DNA of 64,000 nt, from the NCBI RefSeq assembly GCF_029952445.1, contig NZ_JAQPPK010000001.1:1-64000 (forward strand). The letters are read 5' to 3'. Positions 48,847-56,092 of this stretch are shown piece by piece; position 1 is the first letter of the stretch; each line of letters starts with the position of its first letter. Source of the stretch: Paenarthrobacter nitroguajacolicus. Lineage in GTDB: Bacteria > Actinomycetota > Actinomycetes > Actinomycetales > Micrococcaceae. Position numbers and translations under genes: made by a program. The notes beneath the pieces were generated by a model. It had not been told where the DNA came from. It made no database searches and saw only the letters and a list, made by a program, of their open reading frames with translations.

Positions 48847-49434
48847 TTAGTCTGCCGGACCTTCCTGTGACCCCTCTCCACGTTCGGACCATTCGCGTTC
48901 GCGGTCGCGGTGGCTGGTTGGGCCTTTGTAGGCCGCCATGTCTTCCCAGTTGTCCGGGAGCGGGATGGCTTGGTCGTCCACGGGTGTTAGATGCCGTTTA
49001 GCAGGGCTCTCCCCTGCTCGGTTCATGGGGGCGGGATGATCTGCATTGCCCACCACCTCCTGCCGCAGTTCATGAACCAGACGGTTCTGCTTGATGAACA
49101 CACGGGTCAGATCAATCACCACGCGGCGCTGCTCAGGCGTCAGCGTATCCGCCTCGGGGGGCAGCTGCTGAGCCAAGGAAGCCTGCGGCGGCTCAAGGCC
49201 GGCCGCTCGAAACGCTTCCGCAACAGGCACCCCGGCGAGCTTGGCCAAGGCTTCCACAGTCTTGACTCCAGGTCGCGAGGTATAGGTGCCGGCAATGATC
49301 TTGTTGACCGTCGTGTAGGAGAGCGTCAGTCCCTTGCTCTTCGCGATGCGGTCGAGTTCTCGACCTTTCGCTCCCCCGTTGTTGTCAGTCGCCATCTGGG
49401 CGATCTGACGCAGCGTGAGGTGGGTGCTTTCCAT
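48847..49434 (-). CDS. phage repressor, helix-turn-helix
   Basis: 195 aa. N-terminal HTH of the actinophage immunity-repressor kind (LTLSYTTVNKIIAGTYTSRP, about residues 35-54), then a linker and an acidic, disordered C-terminus. It heads the minus-strand operon and faces the Cro-like gene across two dyad operators, as expected for the main lysogeny regulator. Confidence 0.78.
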   Translation of the reverse strand: MESTHLTLRQIAQMATDNNGGAKGRELDRIAKSKGLTLSYTTVNKIIAGTYTSRPGVKTVEALAKLAGVPVAEAFRAAGLEPPQASLAQQLPPEADTLTPEQRRVVIDLTRVFIKQNRLVHELRQEVVGNADHPAPMNRAGESPAKRHLTPVDDQAIPLPDNWEDMAAYKGPTSHRDREREWSERGEGSQEGPAD

Positions 49435-49459
49435 GGCTCAATCCTTGCGGCAGTTGTAC

Positions 49460-49498
49460 TACTTGTTGAAGCTCTAAATAGAGTTTCAGATACAAGTA
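49460..49498. promoter_or_regulatory. dyad operator O1, repressor-proximal
   Basis: TACTTGT (49460-49466) and its complement ACAAGTA (49492-49498), enclosing the near-palindrome GAAGCTCTAAATAGAGTTTC. Located 26-64 bases upstream of the repressor start. Confidence 0.6.
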
Positions 49499-49543
49499 AA
49501 CCGTCTAGATTCCCCGCCTCCCAACGCATCCGGGTTGGGCGTG

Positions 49544-49584
49544 TTGACAAGTAGCTGACAATTGCGGCAAGCTCTACTTGTCAA
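49544..49584. promoter_or_regulatory. dyad operator O2, Cro-gene-proximal
   Basis: A perfect 11-bp inverted repeat TTGACAAGTAG / CTACTTGTCAA with 19 bases between, sharing the TACTTGT core with O1. TTGACA within it could be the -35 box of the early promoter; I could not place a matching -10 with confidence. Confidence 0.65.
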
Positions 49585-49686
49585 ACGAGTTCTAGGGGAG
49601 TAAACATGTACATACATCAAGGAACGGAGCGGTCACCGCTCCCCCACTATCGCCGCCCTAAACAGCGATTGAGGAGGGAAATCTAC

Positions 49687-49956
49687 ATGCAACCAATCAG
49701 CCGCGAGCGGCTCAAAGAGCGCCGCCTCCGGGAGGGATTCAACCAACGTCAGCTGGCGACGCTTTGCAATTGCAGTCAAGCGGCCATCTCAGCCCTGGAG
49801 ACGGGAGTCATGCGGCAGTGCTCGGAAGACCTGGCCACGCAGATCTCCAAGTGGCTCAAGCGGGATGTCGACGAGCTCTTCACCCGCAAAGGGGACTCTC
49901 GCGTGCATCGAATGACAAACGCGGCAGGCTCCACGCGTCAGATGGCGGTTCTGTAG
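49687..49956 (+). CDS. Cro-like HTH protein
   Basis: 89 aa from ATG 49687, XRE-type HTH (RERLKERRLREGFNQRQLA, SQAAISALETG) and a DELFT end. First gene of the rightward early operon, presumably competing with the repressor at O1/O2. A second ATG at 49606 in the same frame also has a good ribosome binding site (GGGGAG) and would add 27 basic residues, so two forms are possible. Confidence 0.78.
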   Translation: MQPISRERLKERRLREGFNQRQLATLCNCSQAAISALETGVMRQCSEDLATQISKWLKRDVDELFTRKGDSRVHRMTNAAGSTRQMAVL

Positions 49957-50013
49957 CCGTGAGCCGCCGGCCATCGCAGGCAATAAGCCGGACATACCGA
50001 CAGGAGAAAATTC

Positions 50014-50811
50014 GTGGCACTAGTCAAGCCTTTTAGTTACGGGGAACAGATCGTTCGAACCGTTCTTATCGAGAACGATCCATGGTTTGTGCTCAGCGAT
50101 CTGTGCAAAGTGCTCGGCTTGGTCCGAGGCGCCGCACAAGTCGGGGATCGTCTCGAAGACGGGGTACGTCAGACGTACCCCATCGCTGACAGCCTTGGGC
50201 GCACGCAGCACACGATACTCGTGAGCGAACCCGGCATGTACGAAGTCGTCATCCGATCAGACAAGCCAGAGGCTGTGGCGTTCCGGCGTTGGATCACCGG
50301 TGAGGTTCTGCCAGAGATCCGCAAGACGGGCTCATTCGGAGGCAGCCCAGCCCTGACCGGCAAGCAGCTGCTCGCCGCGGCGCTCCTTGAAGCGCAGGCA
50401 ACCATGGCTGAAAAGGACTTCCAGATCCAAACCCAGGCGCTGCAAATCGAAGCCGCAGCCCCGAAGGTCACCTACGTGGATCAGTTCGTGGCCGAACACG
50501 ACCTCCTGAGCTTCCGGACCGTCGCGGCGAGTCTCGACGTCGGAGAGCAAGAACTCCGCCAGTACCTGACAGCGAAGAAGTGGATCTACTGCCAAACAGA
50601 TGAGAGCTGGTCCAGCACCCAGGGCAAGAAGGTCACGCGCAAACGCTACTCGGCCTACGCGGACAAGAAGCCCTACTTCCAGCCCGTGCTCAGTCACGAG
50701 GCCCCTCGCTTCCGTGGGGGCGAGGTCATGCACACCCTCAAATTCACCCCGGCCGGCGCGTCCGCCATCACCCGCCTATACGGCGCCAGCACGAAGGAAC
50801 TCACGGCATGA
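50014..50811 (+). CDS. phage antirepressor, BRO-N and KilAC domains
   Basis: 265 aa. The N-terminal BRO domain has PWFVLSDLCKVLGL, ILVSEPGMYEVVIRSDKPEA and FRRWITGEVLPEIRKTG. The C-terminal KilAC DNA-binding domain runs from YVDQFVAEHDLLSFRTVAAS. Antirepressors of this type inactivate or bypass the repressor during induction. GTG start. Its stop overlaps the next gene (ATGA). Confidence 0.92.
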   Translation: MALVKPFSYGEQIVRTVLIENDPWFVLSDLCKVLGLVRGAAQVGDRLEDGVRQTYPIADSLGRTQHTILVSEPGMYEVVIRSDKPEAVAFRRWITGEVLPEIRKTGSFGGSPALTGKQLLAAALLEAQATMAEKDFQIQTQALQIEAAAPKVTYVDQFVAEHDLLSFRTVAASLDVGEQELRQYLTAKKWIYCQTDESWSSTQGKKVTRKRYSAYADKKPYFQPVLSHEAPRFRGGEVMHTLKFTPAGASAITRLYGASTKELTA

Positions 50812-50951
50812 AAAAGTCACCATTCACCCCGAAGGAACAGGAACTTGTGAACCGTCAGCTGGAGAGGATCCGGAAGGCCGGGTATCCCCCACTGAGTGCG
50901 GCCCAAGCACAGGTCATCCGGCGCACGTACGGCCGGCTGGTGGCGGAATGA
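50808..50951 (+). CDS. 47-aa phage protein
   Basis: A short basic helical protein (MKKSPFTPKEQELVNRQLER...). Supported by ATGA overlaps with both neighbours, giving coupled translation. No domain recognised; a small DNA-binding or regulatory role is possible. Confidence 0.6.
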   Translation: MKKSPFTPKEQELVNRQLERIRKAGYPPLSAAQAQVIRRTYGRLVAE

Positions 50952-51121
50952 GACTCCGTCACAAGCTACTGACGGCGAAGCCCCGCATCGTCAAGGAGTA
51001 CAGGCACTGGTGGGCCGACCGCCTCAACCCGAAAACAGGCAAACCACAGTGCGAGCTTCACGACACGTTCCGTGAGGCCATAGCCACCGTGGACCTCTGG
51101 TCGAAGCAGGCCTCATGCTGA
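50948..51121 (+). CDS. 57-aa phage protein
   Basis: A short basic protein (MRLRHKLLTAKPRIVKEYRH...), overlapping the genes on both sides. The HWWADRLNPKTGKPQCELHD stretch could form a small beta-hairpin unit. Function unknown. Confidence 0.6.
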   Translation: MRLRHKLLTAKPRIVKEYRHWWADRLNPKTGKPQCELHDTFREAIATVDLWSKQASC

Positions 51122-51300
51122 ACGGCCCATTCCTGGTGGTGTTCGTCGGGGCGATCTTCGCCGGTCTCGCCATCATCCCAGCCCGACACCACGACCGCAT
51201 GCTCGAACAACCCGATGACATCGACCACGACGCGCTTGCAGACGCTAACGATCAGCGCGCATCTGACGATGCCGATGCCTGGCGCAAGGGAGAGCGCTGA
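51115..51300 (+). CDS. 61-aa membrane protein
   Basis: One N-terminal membrane helix (PFLVVFVGAIFAGLAII) and an acidic cytoplasmic or external tail. Overlaps both neighbours (TGATG at its end). Typical of small actinophage early membrane proteins; function unknown. Confidence 0.65.
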   Translation: MLNGPFLVVFVGAIFAGLAIIPARHHDRMLEQPDDIDHDALADANDQRASDDADAWRKGER

Positions 51301-52067
51301 TGGTTGCGAAGGAATCAGACCTGGTGCAATTGCCCGATGGGCGCCAGATGCCCGCGGCTGAGTACAACGAACGCCTGGCCCTGCTGTCCAAGCCGTTCAC
51401 CTCGGATGAGATCGAGAAACTGCCCAAGCAGGTTCGGAAGAACGACGACGACCGAGGCAAGTGTGAACAAGGGTCCCGCTACTCGGCTGACGGTTTCTAC
51501 TGTGGCGGCTGGCATGCCCGCTCGATGCACCTGGACTACGTAGGGCACGCCGGGATCACTGACCGGCTGAACGCTGTGGATCCGTTGTGGCACTGGGAGC
51601 CATTCGCTCTGTCAACCGCTGGCACTCCCCTGCTTTCTGATGGTGGGATGTGGGCGCGCATGACGGTGCTCGGCGTGACGCGTATCGGCTTCGGCGACCC
51701 CGGGCGTAACAGCGGCCCGAACGCCATCAAGGAAACCATTGGTGACTTCATCCGTAACGCGGCCATGCGCTTCGGTGTCGGCACTTATCTCTGGTCCAAG
51801 TCGGAGGCAGCCGCGGCCAAGAAGATCGCGGAAGAAGACCACGACGTCGAGCTCACCCAGCAGCGCCCCCCACAGCAGCAACCACAACAACAGCCCCCAA
51901 GCGTCGACTGGCAGCAGTCACTCATCGACGCCCGGGGCGACGCGGATCGGCTGGCCGCGCTCCGGGCAATGGCCGGGCGAGCCGGAGCCCCACCTCATTA
52001 CATGGCGGCCGTCGACGCGGCAATTCAAGAATGCACACCTATCGAGGGGACGGTAACCAATGCCTGA
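51300..52067 (+). CDS. Rad52-family single-strand annealing protein
   Basis: 255 aa. The core (about 75-170) has the Rad52/Sak pattern: VGHAGITDRLNAVDPLWHWE, a strand with GVTRIGFGDPG, then KETIGDFIRNAAMRFGVGTY (144-163). A Gln/Pro-rich linker leads to a C-terminal tail, perhaps for SSB or partner binding. Phage proteins of this type anneal single strands for recombination or replication. The phage SSB and RusA resolvase are encoded further right. Confidence 0.78.
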   Translation: MVAKESDLVQLPDGRQMPAAEYNERLALLSKPFTSDEIEKLPKQVRKNDDDRGKCEQGSRYSADGFYCGGWHARSMHLDYVGHAGITDRLNAVDPLWHWEPFALSTAGTPLLSDGGMWARMTVLGVTRIGFGDPGRNSGPNAIKETIGDFIRNAAMRFGVGTYLWSKSEAAAAKKIAEEDHDVELTQQRPPQQQPQQQPPSVDWQQSLIDARGDADRLAALRAMAGRAGAPPHYMAAVDAAIQECTPIEGTVTNA

Positions 52068-52620
52068 ACTGACTTTCAAAGAGAAGACCCTGCGCACGGC
52101 CGTCATGAACGCTATGACGTCCGTGATCGTGGACGCCAACAAGATCGGACGCGAGACCGCACTGACGGACCTCGTCACCCAGTACAAGGAGACCGGGAAC
52201 AAGTCCTTCAGCGTGTTCAACCCGGACGGTGACAAGGTTGCCCAGATCACCCTGACCGAGCCCAAAGCCGAGACGGTGGTGACTGACCCCGGCGCGCTCC
52301 TGGACTGGTGCCGTAAACACCGGCCGGACCTCATCGAAACGGTGGAGCACCCGCCCGTCGAGGGCTGGACCGAGGTGAGGGTGAAGCCCTCCGCGCTGGA
52401 GCACATCGCTACGGACTGCAAGCTCGCCGGCGACGCCTTCATCACCGATGAGGGCGAACTCGTGGACGGCATCGAACACCGCCTGCCTGGCGATCCCACA
52501 AAGTTCACCGTCACATACACGGCCAAAGACAAGGGCCTCTCCCTTGTGCAGGCGTGGCGTGACGGCGGGATCCCGCTGCAGCTCGACCCAAACCTCCCGC
52601 AGATCGGCGGGCGACCATGA
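52060..52620 (+). CDS. phage protein of unknown function
   Basis: 186 aa, soluble, acidic in the middle. It overlaps the annealing-protein gene by 8 bases and the next gene by 4, so it belongs to the recombination operon. Conserved-looking stretches are TLRTAVMNAMTSVIVDANKIG and VVTDPGALLDWCRKHRPDLI. No domain recognised; a nuclease partner or accessory factor is possible but unsupported. Confidence 0.65.
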   Translation: MPELTFKEKTLRTAVMNAMTSVIVDANKIGRETALTDLVTQYKETGNKSFSVFNPDGDKVAQITLTEPKAETVVTDPGALLDWCRKHRPDLIETVEHPPVEGWTEVRVKPSALEHIATDCKLAGDAFITDEGELVDGIEHRLPGDPTKFTVTYTAKDKGLSLVQAWRDGGIPLQLDPNLPQIGGRP

Positions 52621-52973
52621 GTAACGAGGTACTGAACCCTGTTGCCATTGAGCAACGCATACGCGAAATCAGCGAGAGGATCGCTAAATCAGCGGCTGTC
52701 TGCAACGAGCGGTACATCACCTTCATGACCGCCGACCGGAACCATGACCTGGCCTACGCCGCCGCGTACATGGAGCACAAGGGCGCAGCCCATGAGAAGC
52801 GCTACGCAGCCGACTTGGCCACGGCTGAGACTCGCGGCGCCCGGGACGTCGCTGACGCCGCCTACAAATATGCGGACAGGCTGGCCAAGGCTCTGGAATC
52901 TGAGCTGCGCGCGTACCAGTCCATCGGCGCCAGCGTCCGGGCCATGTACCAGGTCGCGGGGCGTGGAGAATGA
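52617..52973 (+). CDS. phage protein of unknown function, helical
   Basis: 118 aa, Ala-rich and predicted almost wholly alpha-helical (IREISERIAKSAAVCNERY; AADLATAETRGARDVADAAY), suggesting a coiled coil. Overlaps both neighbours by four bases. No family recognised. Confidence 0.62.
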   Translation: MSNEVLNPVAIEQRIREISERIAKSAAVCNERYITFMTADRNHDLAYAAAYMEHKGAAHEKRYAADLATAETRGARDVADAAYKYADRLAKALESELRAYQSIGASVRAMYQVAGRGE

Positions 52974-53335
52974 GCGGCCCAACATCGAAGACCCGGCGAA
53001 TGGTCATAAAACGCGACGAGTCCACCTGCCAGTGGTGCGGCTCCCACGTCGACACCAGCAGCGGCTGGTACTCACTGCAGCACCGGCGGGCGCGCGGCAT
53101 GGGCGGTTCGAAGCAGGCCTGGATAAACGGCCCCGCCAACTTGATAACCGTATGCGGAACAGGCACCACCCAATGCCACGGATACATGGAGGCCCACCCC
53201 ATCGAAGCCGCCGGCCGCGGGTTCCGCCTCGGAATCGGGGAACACCCAGACCTCACACCAATTGAGGACTGGTCACGTTGCCGATGGCGACTTGAGGTCG
53301 ACGGTTCCCGTACGGCGCTGGAGGTGGCACGTTGA
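52970..53335 (+). CDS. HNH-type endonuclease
   Basis: 121 aa. Zinc-finger cysteines in CQWCGSHVD, then LQHRRARGMGG, in which the His would be general base, and NLITVCGTGTTQCHGYM with Asn and His metal ligands. The gene ends within the start of a methyltransferase-like gene (TTGA overlap), so the pair is coupled. Confidence 0.78.
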   Translation: MSGPTSKTRRMVIKRDESTCQWCGSHVDTSSGWYSLQHRRARGMGGSKQAWINGPANLITVCGTGTTQCHGYMEAHPIEAAGRGFRLGIGEHPDLTPIEDWSRCRWRLEVDGSRTALEVAR

Positions 53336-54027
53336 CCTCAGCGACTAATCCTGGAACTGTCATCAGCCTGTGCGACCTCACAGGCAACATGACCGAACCG
53401 TGGGTGGACGCCGGCTACCACGCTTTCCTAGTTGACCCTCAGCACGGAGAAACCAGCACGGAAACGAGACACAACGGCGCCGTCATCACGCGGTTCGCTG
53501 GCACTGTGGAAGGAGCCATCCCAGCCATCGCACGCATGATGAGCCGCGGGGCCGGCATTGCAATGGTGTTCGGATTCCCGCCGTGCACTGACATGGCTGT
53601 CAGCGGCGCCCGCTGGTTCAAGACAAAGCATGAGGCAGACAAGCTCTTCCAAGCTAAGGCCGTCATGGTGGCTGAACAGTGCCGCACAATCGGGCGGCTT
53701 AGCGGTGCTCCCTGGTTCGTCGAGAATCCGGTGTCGGTTCTCGCTTCCGCTTTCGGAAAGCCCCAATACACCTTCCACCCCGCCGACTTCACCGCCTACG
53801 AACCGTGCGACAACTACACCAAGAAGACGTGCCTCTGGACTGGAGGGGGATTCATCATGCCAGCTCCGCACAAGGACGAAACCTTAGGGGCTCCGGACAA
53901 CCGCATCCATTTCGCGAGCCCTGGACCTGACCGCGCCAACTTCCGCAGCGCCACGCCTATGGGCTTTGCCCGGGCCGTCTTCGACGCTAATCGCGAAACA
54001 TCATTATCCCTAAGGACGGCAGCATGA
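53332..54027 (+). CDS. DNA cytosine-C5 methyltransferase-like protein
   Basis: 231 aa. SAM-site motif SLCDLTGNMTEPWVDAGY, catalytic loop FGFPPCTDMAVSGA (Cys85) and WFVENPVSVL (motif VI, Glu131), then YTKKTCLWTG. It is shorter than standard C5 methyltransferases and lacks a visible target-recognition domain. TTG start. It could protect phage DNA against host restriction or form a unit with the overlapping HNH gene. Confidence 0.75.
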   Translation: MTSATNPGTVISLCDLTGNMTEPWVDAGYHAFLVDPQHGETSTETRHNGAVITRFAGTVEGAIPAIARMMSRGAGIAMVFGFPPCTDMAVSGARWFKTKHEADKLFQAKAVMVAEQCRTIGRLSGAPWFVENPVSVLASAFGKPQYTFHPADFTAYEPCDNYTKKTCLWTGGGFIMPAPHKDETLGAPDNRIHFASPGPDRANFRSATPMGFARAVFDANRETSLSLRTAA

Positions 54028-54070
54028 ATTGGGCTAAACCCATCAGTGTGCAGGTCAGTGATTGGCGAGT

Positions 54071-54793
54071 TCAGCTCTCCGGCTCAGTAGCAACTTCGCT
54101 TTTGGCATCGGCTGCCTGCTCAACGTCATCATCCGATTGCCTGCTGCGTTTCTGGAGAACCTCACCCGCATCCTTCAGAACCTTCAGAACCTTGCTCCGC
54201 GACTCCTTATGTAGTAGCCACGCAGGCAAGAAGGTATGGAGTTTGGTTGCGGCAGTGTTCATTGCCTGCCAATCTCCACTTGCACGGTGTTGCTCCCGAG
54301 CGAAGGCGGAACTAATACAGAGCCGTCCAAGAGCATACGGCCAACTTTCGAGAACATCGCAAAGTTCATTCGTTTCCGGTGATGACATTCGAATCCTCGC
54401 CAGCCCGGCACGCAGCTCAGCAATGTGCCCGAAGGTGTCCTGTTCTTCCTTGGCTGGCCGATCCTCGTATACGAGCTTTTCCGTCACCTTGATGAATTCC
54501 ATTATGGCCTCCGCCTGGCGCGCCCGTGCGGTTTCGGCTTGCTGCTCCTCCAATTGCCGGGTCAGTCCTGCTCGCTGTTCCACGAGCTGTTCAGCGTGCA
54601 TCCGTTCCTGTGCTGCCAAAGCATTTGCAGCTTGCTTTTCTTGGGCTGACTTAGCAGCCTCAGCAATTTTGGTCTGGTGTTTGTTTGTCATCGTCACCAC
54701 GAGGAGCGCAACACCCGCGGCGAGTACAGCGCTGATGGCTGCCCCAAAAACGCCGCTCCACAGCTGGAGCAGCCAAATCTCATCACTATTCAC
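54071..54793 (-). CDS. membrane-anchored coiled-coil protein, reverse-strand cargo gene
   Basis: 240 aa. An N-terminal membrane helix (VFGAAISAVLAAGVALLVV), a long Gln/Ala/Glu coiled coil (about 38-105), then a helical domain with CDVLESWPYALGRLCIS and an acidic tail. It is the only minus-strand gene in the early operon, and the flanking plus-strand genes are tightly packed. This marks it as a later insertion (moron), probably expressed from its own promoter in the lysogen. Function unknown; an exclusion role is a guess. Confidence 0.72.
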   Translation of the reverse strand: MNSDEIWLLQLWSGVFGAAISAVLAAGVALLVVTMTNKHQTKIAEAAKSAQEKQAANALAAQERMHAEQLVEQRAGLTRQLEEQQAETARARQAEAIMEFIKVTEKLVYEDRPAKEEQDTFGHIAELRAGLARIRMSSPETNELCDVLESWPYALGRLCISSAFAREQHRASGDWQAMNTAATKLHTFLPAWLLHKESRSKVLKVLKDAGEVLQKRSRQSDDDVEQAADAKSEVATEPES

Positions 54794-54829
54794 GTTTGAA
54801 TCCTATTTGCAACCGGTGGTGATGCTCTG

Positions 54830-54952
54830 ATGGAAGTCCCACCACCAACATTGTCGAACGGCGTCGTCACCTCGGGCCAAGTGTTGCAAGGCACCTTGCA
54901 ACAGATCGAAGGAGCGTACCTGCAGCGCACCTCCGAGGAGGTGAAGCGCTGA
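54830..54952 (+). CDS. 40-aa phage protein
   Basis: A short open frame (MEVPPPTLSNGVVTSGQVLQ...) ending with TGATG overlap to the next gene. No family recognised. It restarts the plus-strand operon after the reverse-strand gene. Confidence 0.5.
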   Translation: MEVPPPTLSNGVVTSGQVLQGTLQQIEGAYLQRTSEEVKR

Positions 54953-55251
54953 TGGCAAGCGTGATCTTTGCCCACGCCGCTGAGCGCTGGAAAGAGATGC
55001 GGGACGCCTATGACTGCTACTTAAAGCGCGCCTACGACCAGGCCTTGGAAGCCACCGGTGGCGTGCTGGTGAACAAGCTCGGACGGTCACTGCACATTGA
55101 CGGGCTGGACCTCTTCACCGGCTCAGCCCACCGGGCCCGCCGTTATGCGTCCTGGGAGCTCATCGAGCACTGGCAGCACACACCGCGGGTGACGCTCGAA
55201 GAGTTCGAGGCCCGTTGGGTTGCTGGGGAGGTGGAATACGTTGGCGCGTGA
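54952..55251 (+). CDS. phage protein of unknown function
   Basis: 99 aa with the pattern IFAHAAERWKEMRDAYDCYL and WELIEHWQHTPRVTLEEFEARW, aromatic and helical. GAGGAGGTGAAG precedes it as a ribosome binding site. Overlaps the replication gene by 11 bases. No domain recognised. Confidence 0.65.
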   Translation: MASVIFAHAAERWKEMRDAYDCYLKRAYDQALEATGGVLVNKLGRSLHIDGLDLFTGSAHRARRYASWELIEHWQHTPRVTLEEFEARWVAGEVEYVGA

Positions 55252-56092
55252 CCGGGCGAACATCAAGACCGCCATCCACACTGACGACGACTGGCGGGCG
55301 CTCACGATCATCGAGCAGCACCTGTACTGGCTGCTGATGACTCACCCGAAGCTGAGCTACGTGGGTGTAGCGGACTGGCGGCCGGCGCGCTTGGCAGCGA
55401 TGACCAGGGACATGACGCCGCAGTCCATTCGGGCAGCAGCTGAGGGGCTCCAGGCTGCTCGGTTCGTGCTTATCGACGATGAGACGGAAGAGATCCTAAT
55501 CCGGTCCTTCCTCCGCCACGACGGGCTGCTCAAGCAACCGAAGCTGTCCATCTCGATGGTGAATTCTTATGCGGATGTGGCTTCCAAACGCATCCGCGAG
55601 GTCATCACCTTTGAGCTGCAGCGCCTCAATGCTGAGTTCCCGGATTGGGCAGCGTTTAGGCAGGACAGAGTCATGTCGTTGGTCAAAGGTAAGGGCACCG
55701 ACATTTCAGCCTTTACCCAAGGGCTTACCCTTCCGCTTACCCCTGAAGTTACCCCTCTGTTTAGGGTAAACGACGACCAAGCCCAAGGGTTGCCTACATC
55801 TACAGCTACTACTACAGCTACCTCACCTAGCGGTGAGGGGGTGCAGGGGGAACGTAAGAAGCAGGAGCGTCCACTCCCTGCCACCTGGCAGCCGAACGAC
55901 GCGCACAAGAGCTACGCAGCATCTCGGAGCCTCGACTTTTCAGGTGAGGCAGAGAGGTTCAAGCTGCACGCCCAGGCCAATGACCGGCGCCAGCGTGACT
56001 GGGACGCGTCGTTCCGGATGTGGCTGAGCAAGGCCAAGCCTGTAGCGGCCACGAACTCGGTGCCCCAGCAGTATGGGTGGGCGAACCAATGA
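55241..56092 (+). CDS. phage replication initiator-like protein
   Basis: 283 aa. The N-terminal winged-helix part opens ARDRANIKTAIHTDDDWRAL, the typical start of actinophage replication proteins (DnaD/O type). A Ser/Thr-rich linker (STATTTATSPSGEG) leads to a C-terminal DAHKSYAASRSLDFSGEAER domain that probably contacts the helicase. TTG start with GGAGG upstream. Directly followed by the helicase gene (ATGA). Confidence 0.8.
   Translation: MARDRANIKTAIHTDDDWRALTIIEQHLYWLLMTHPKLSYVGVADWRPARLAAMTRDMTPQSIRAAAEGLQAARFVLIDDETEEILIRSFLRHDGLLKQPKLSISMVNSYADVASKRIREVITFELQRLNAEFPDWAAFRQDRVMSLVKGKGTDISAFTQGLTLPLTPEVTPLFRVNDDQAQGLPTSTATTTATSPSGEGVQGERKKQERPLPATWQPNDAHKSYAASRSLDFSGEAERFKLHAQANDRRQRDWDASFRMWLSKAKPVAATNSVPQQYGWANQ

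Noticed and set aside
52970..54027. Calling the HNH and methyltransferase genes a proven restriction-modification system
   Set aside because: Both protein types are common as independent phage genes, and no recognition domain is visible, so it is listed only as a hypothesis.
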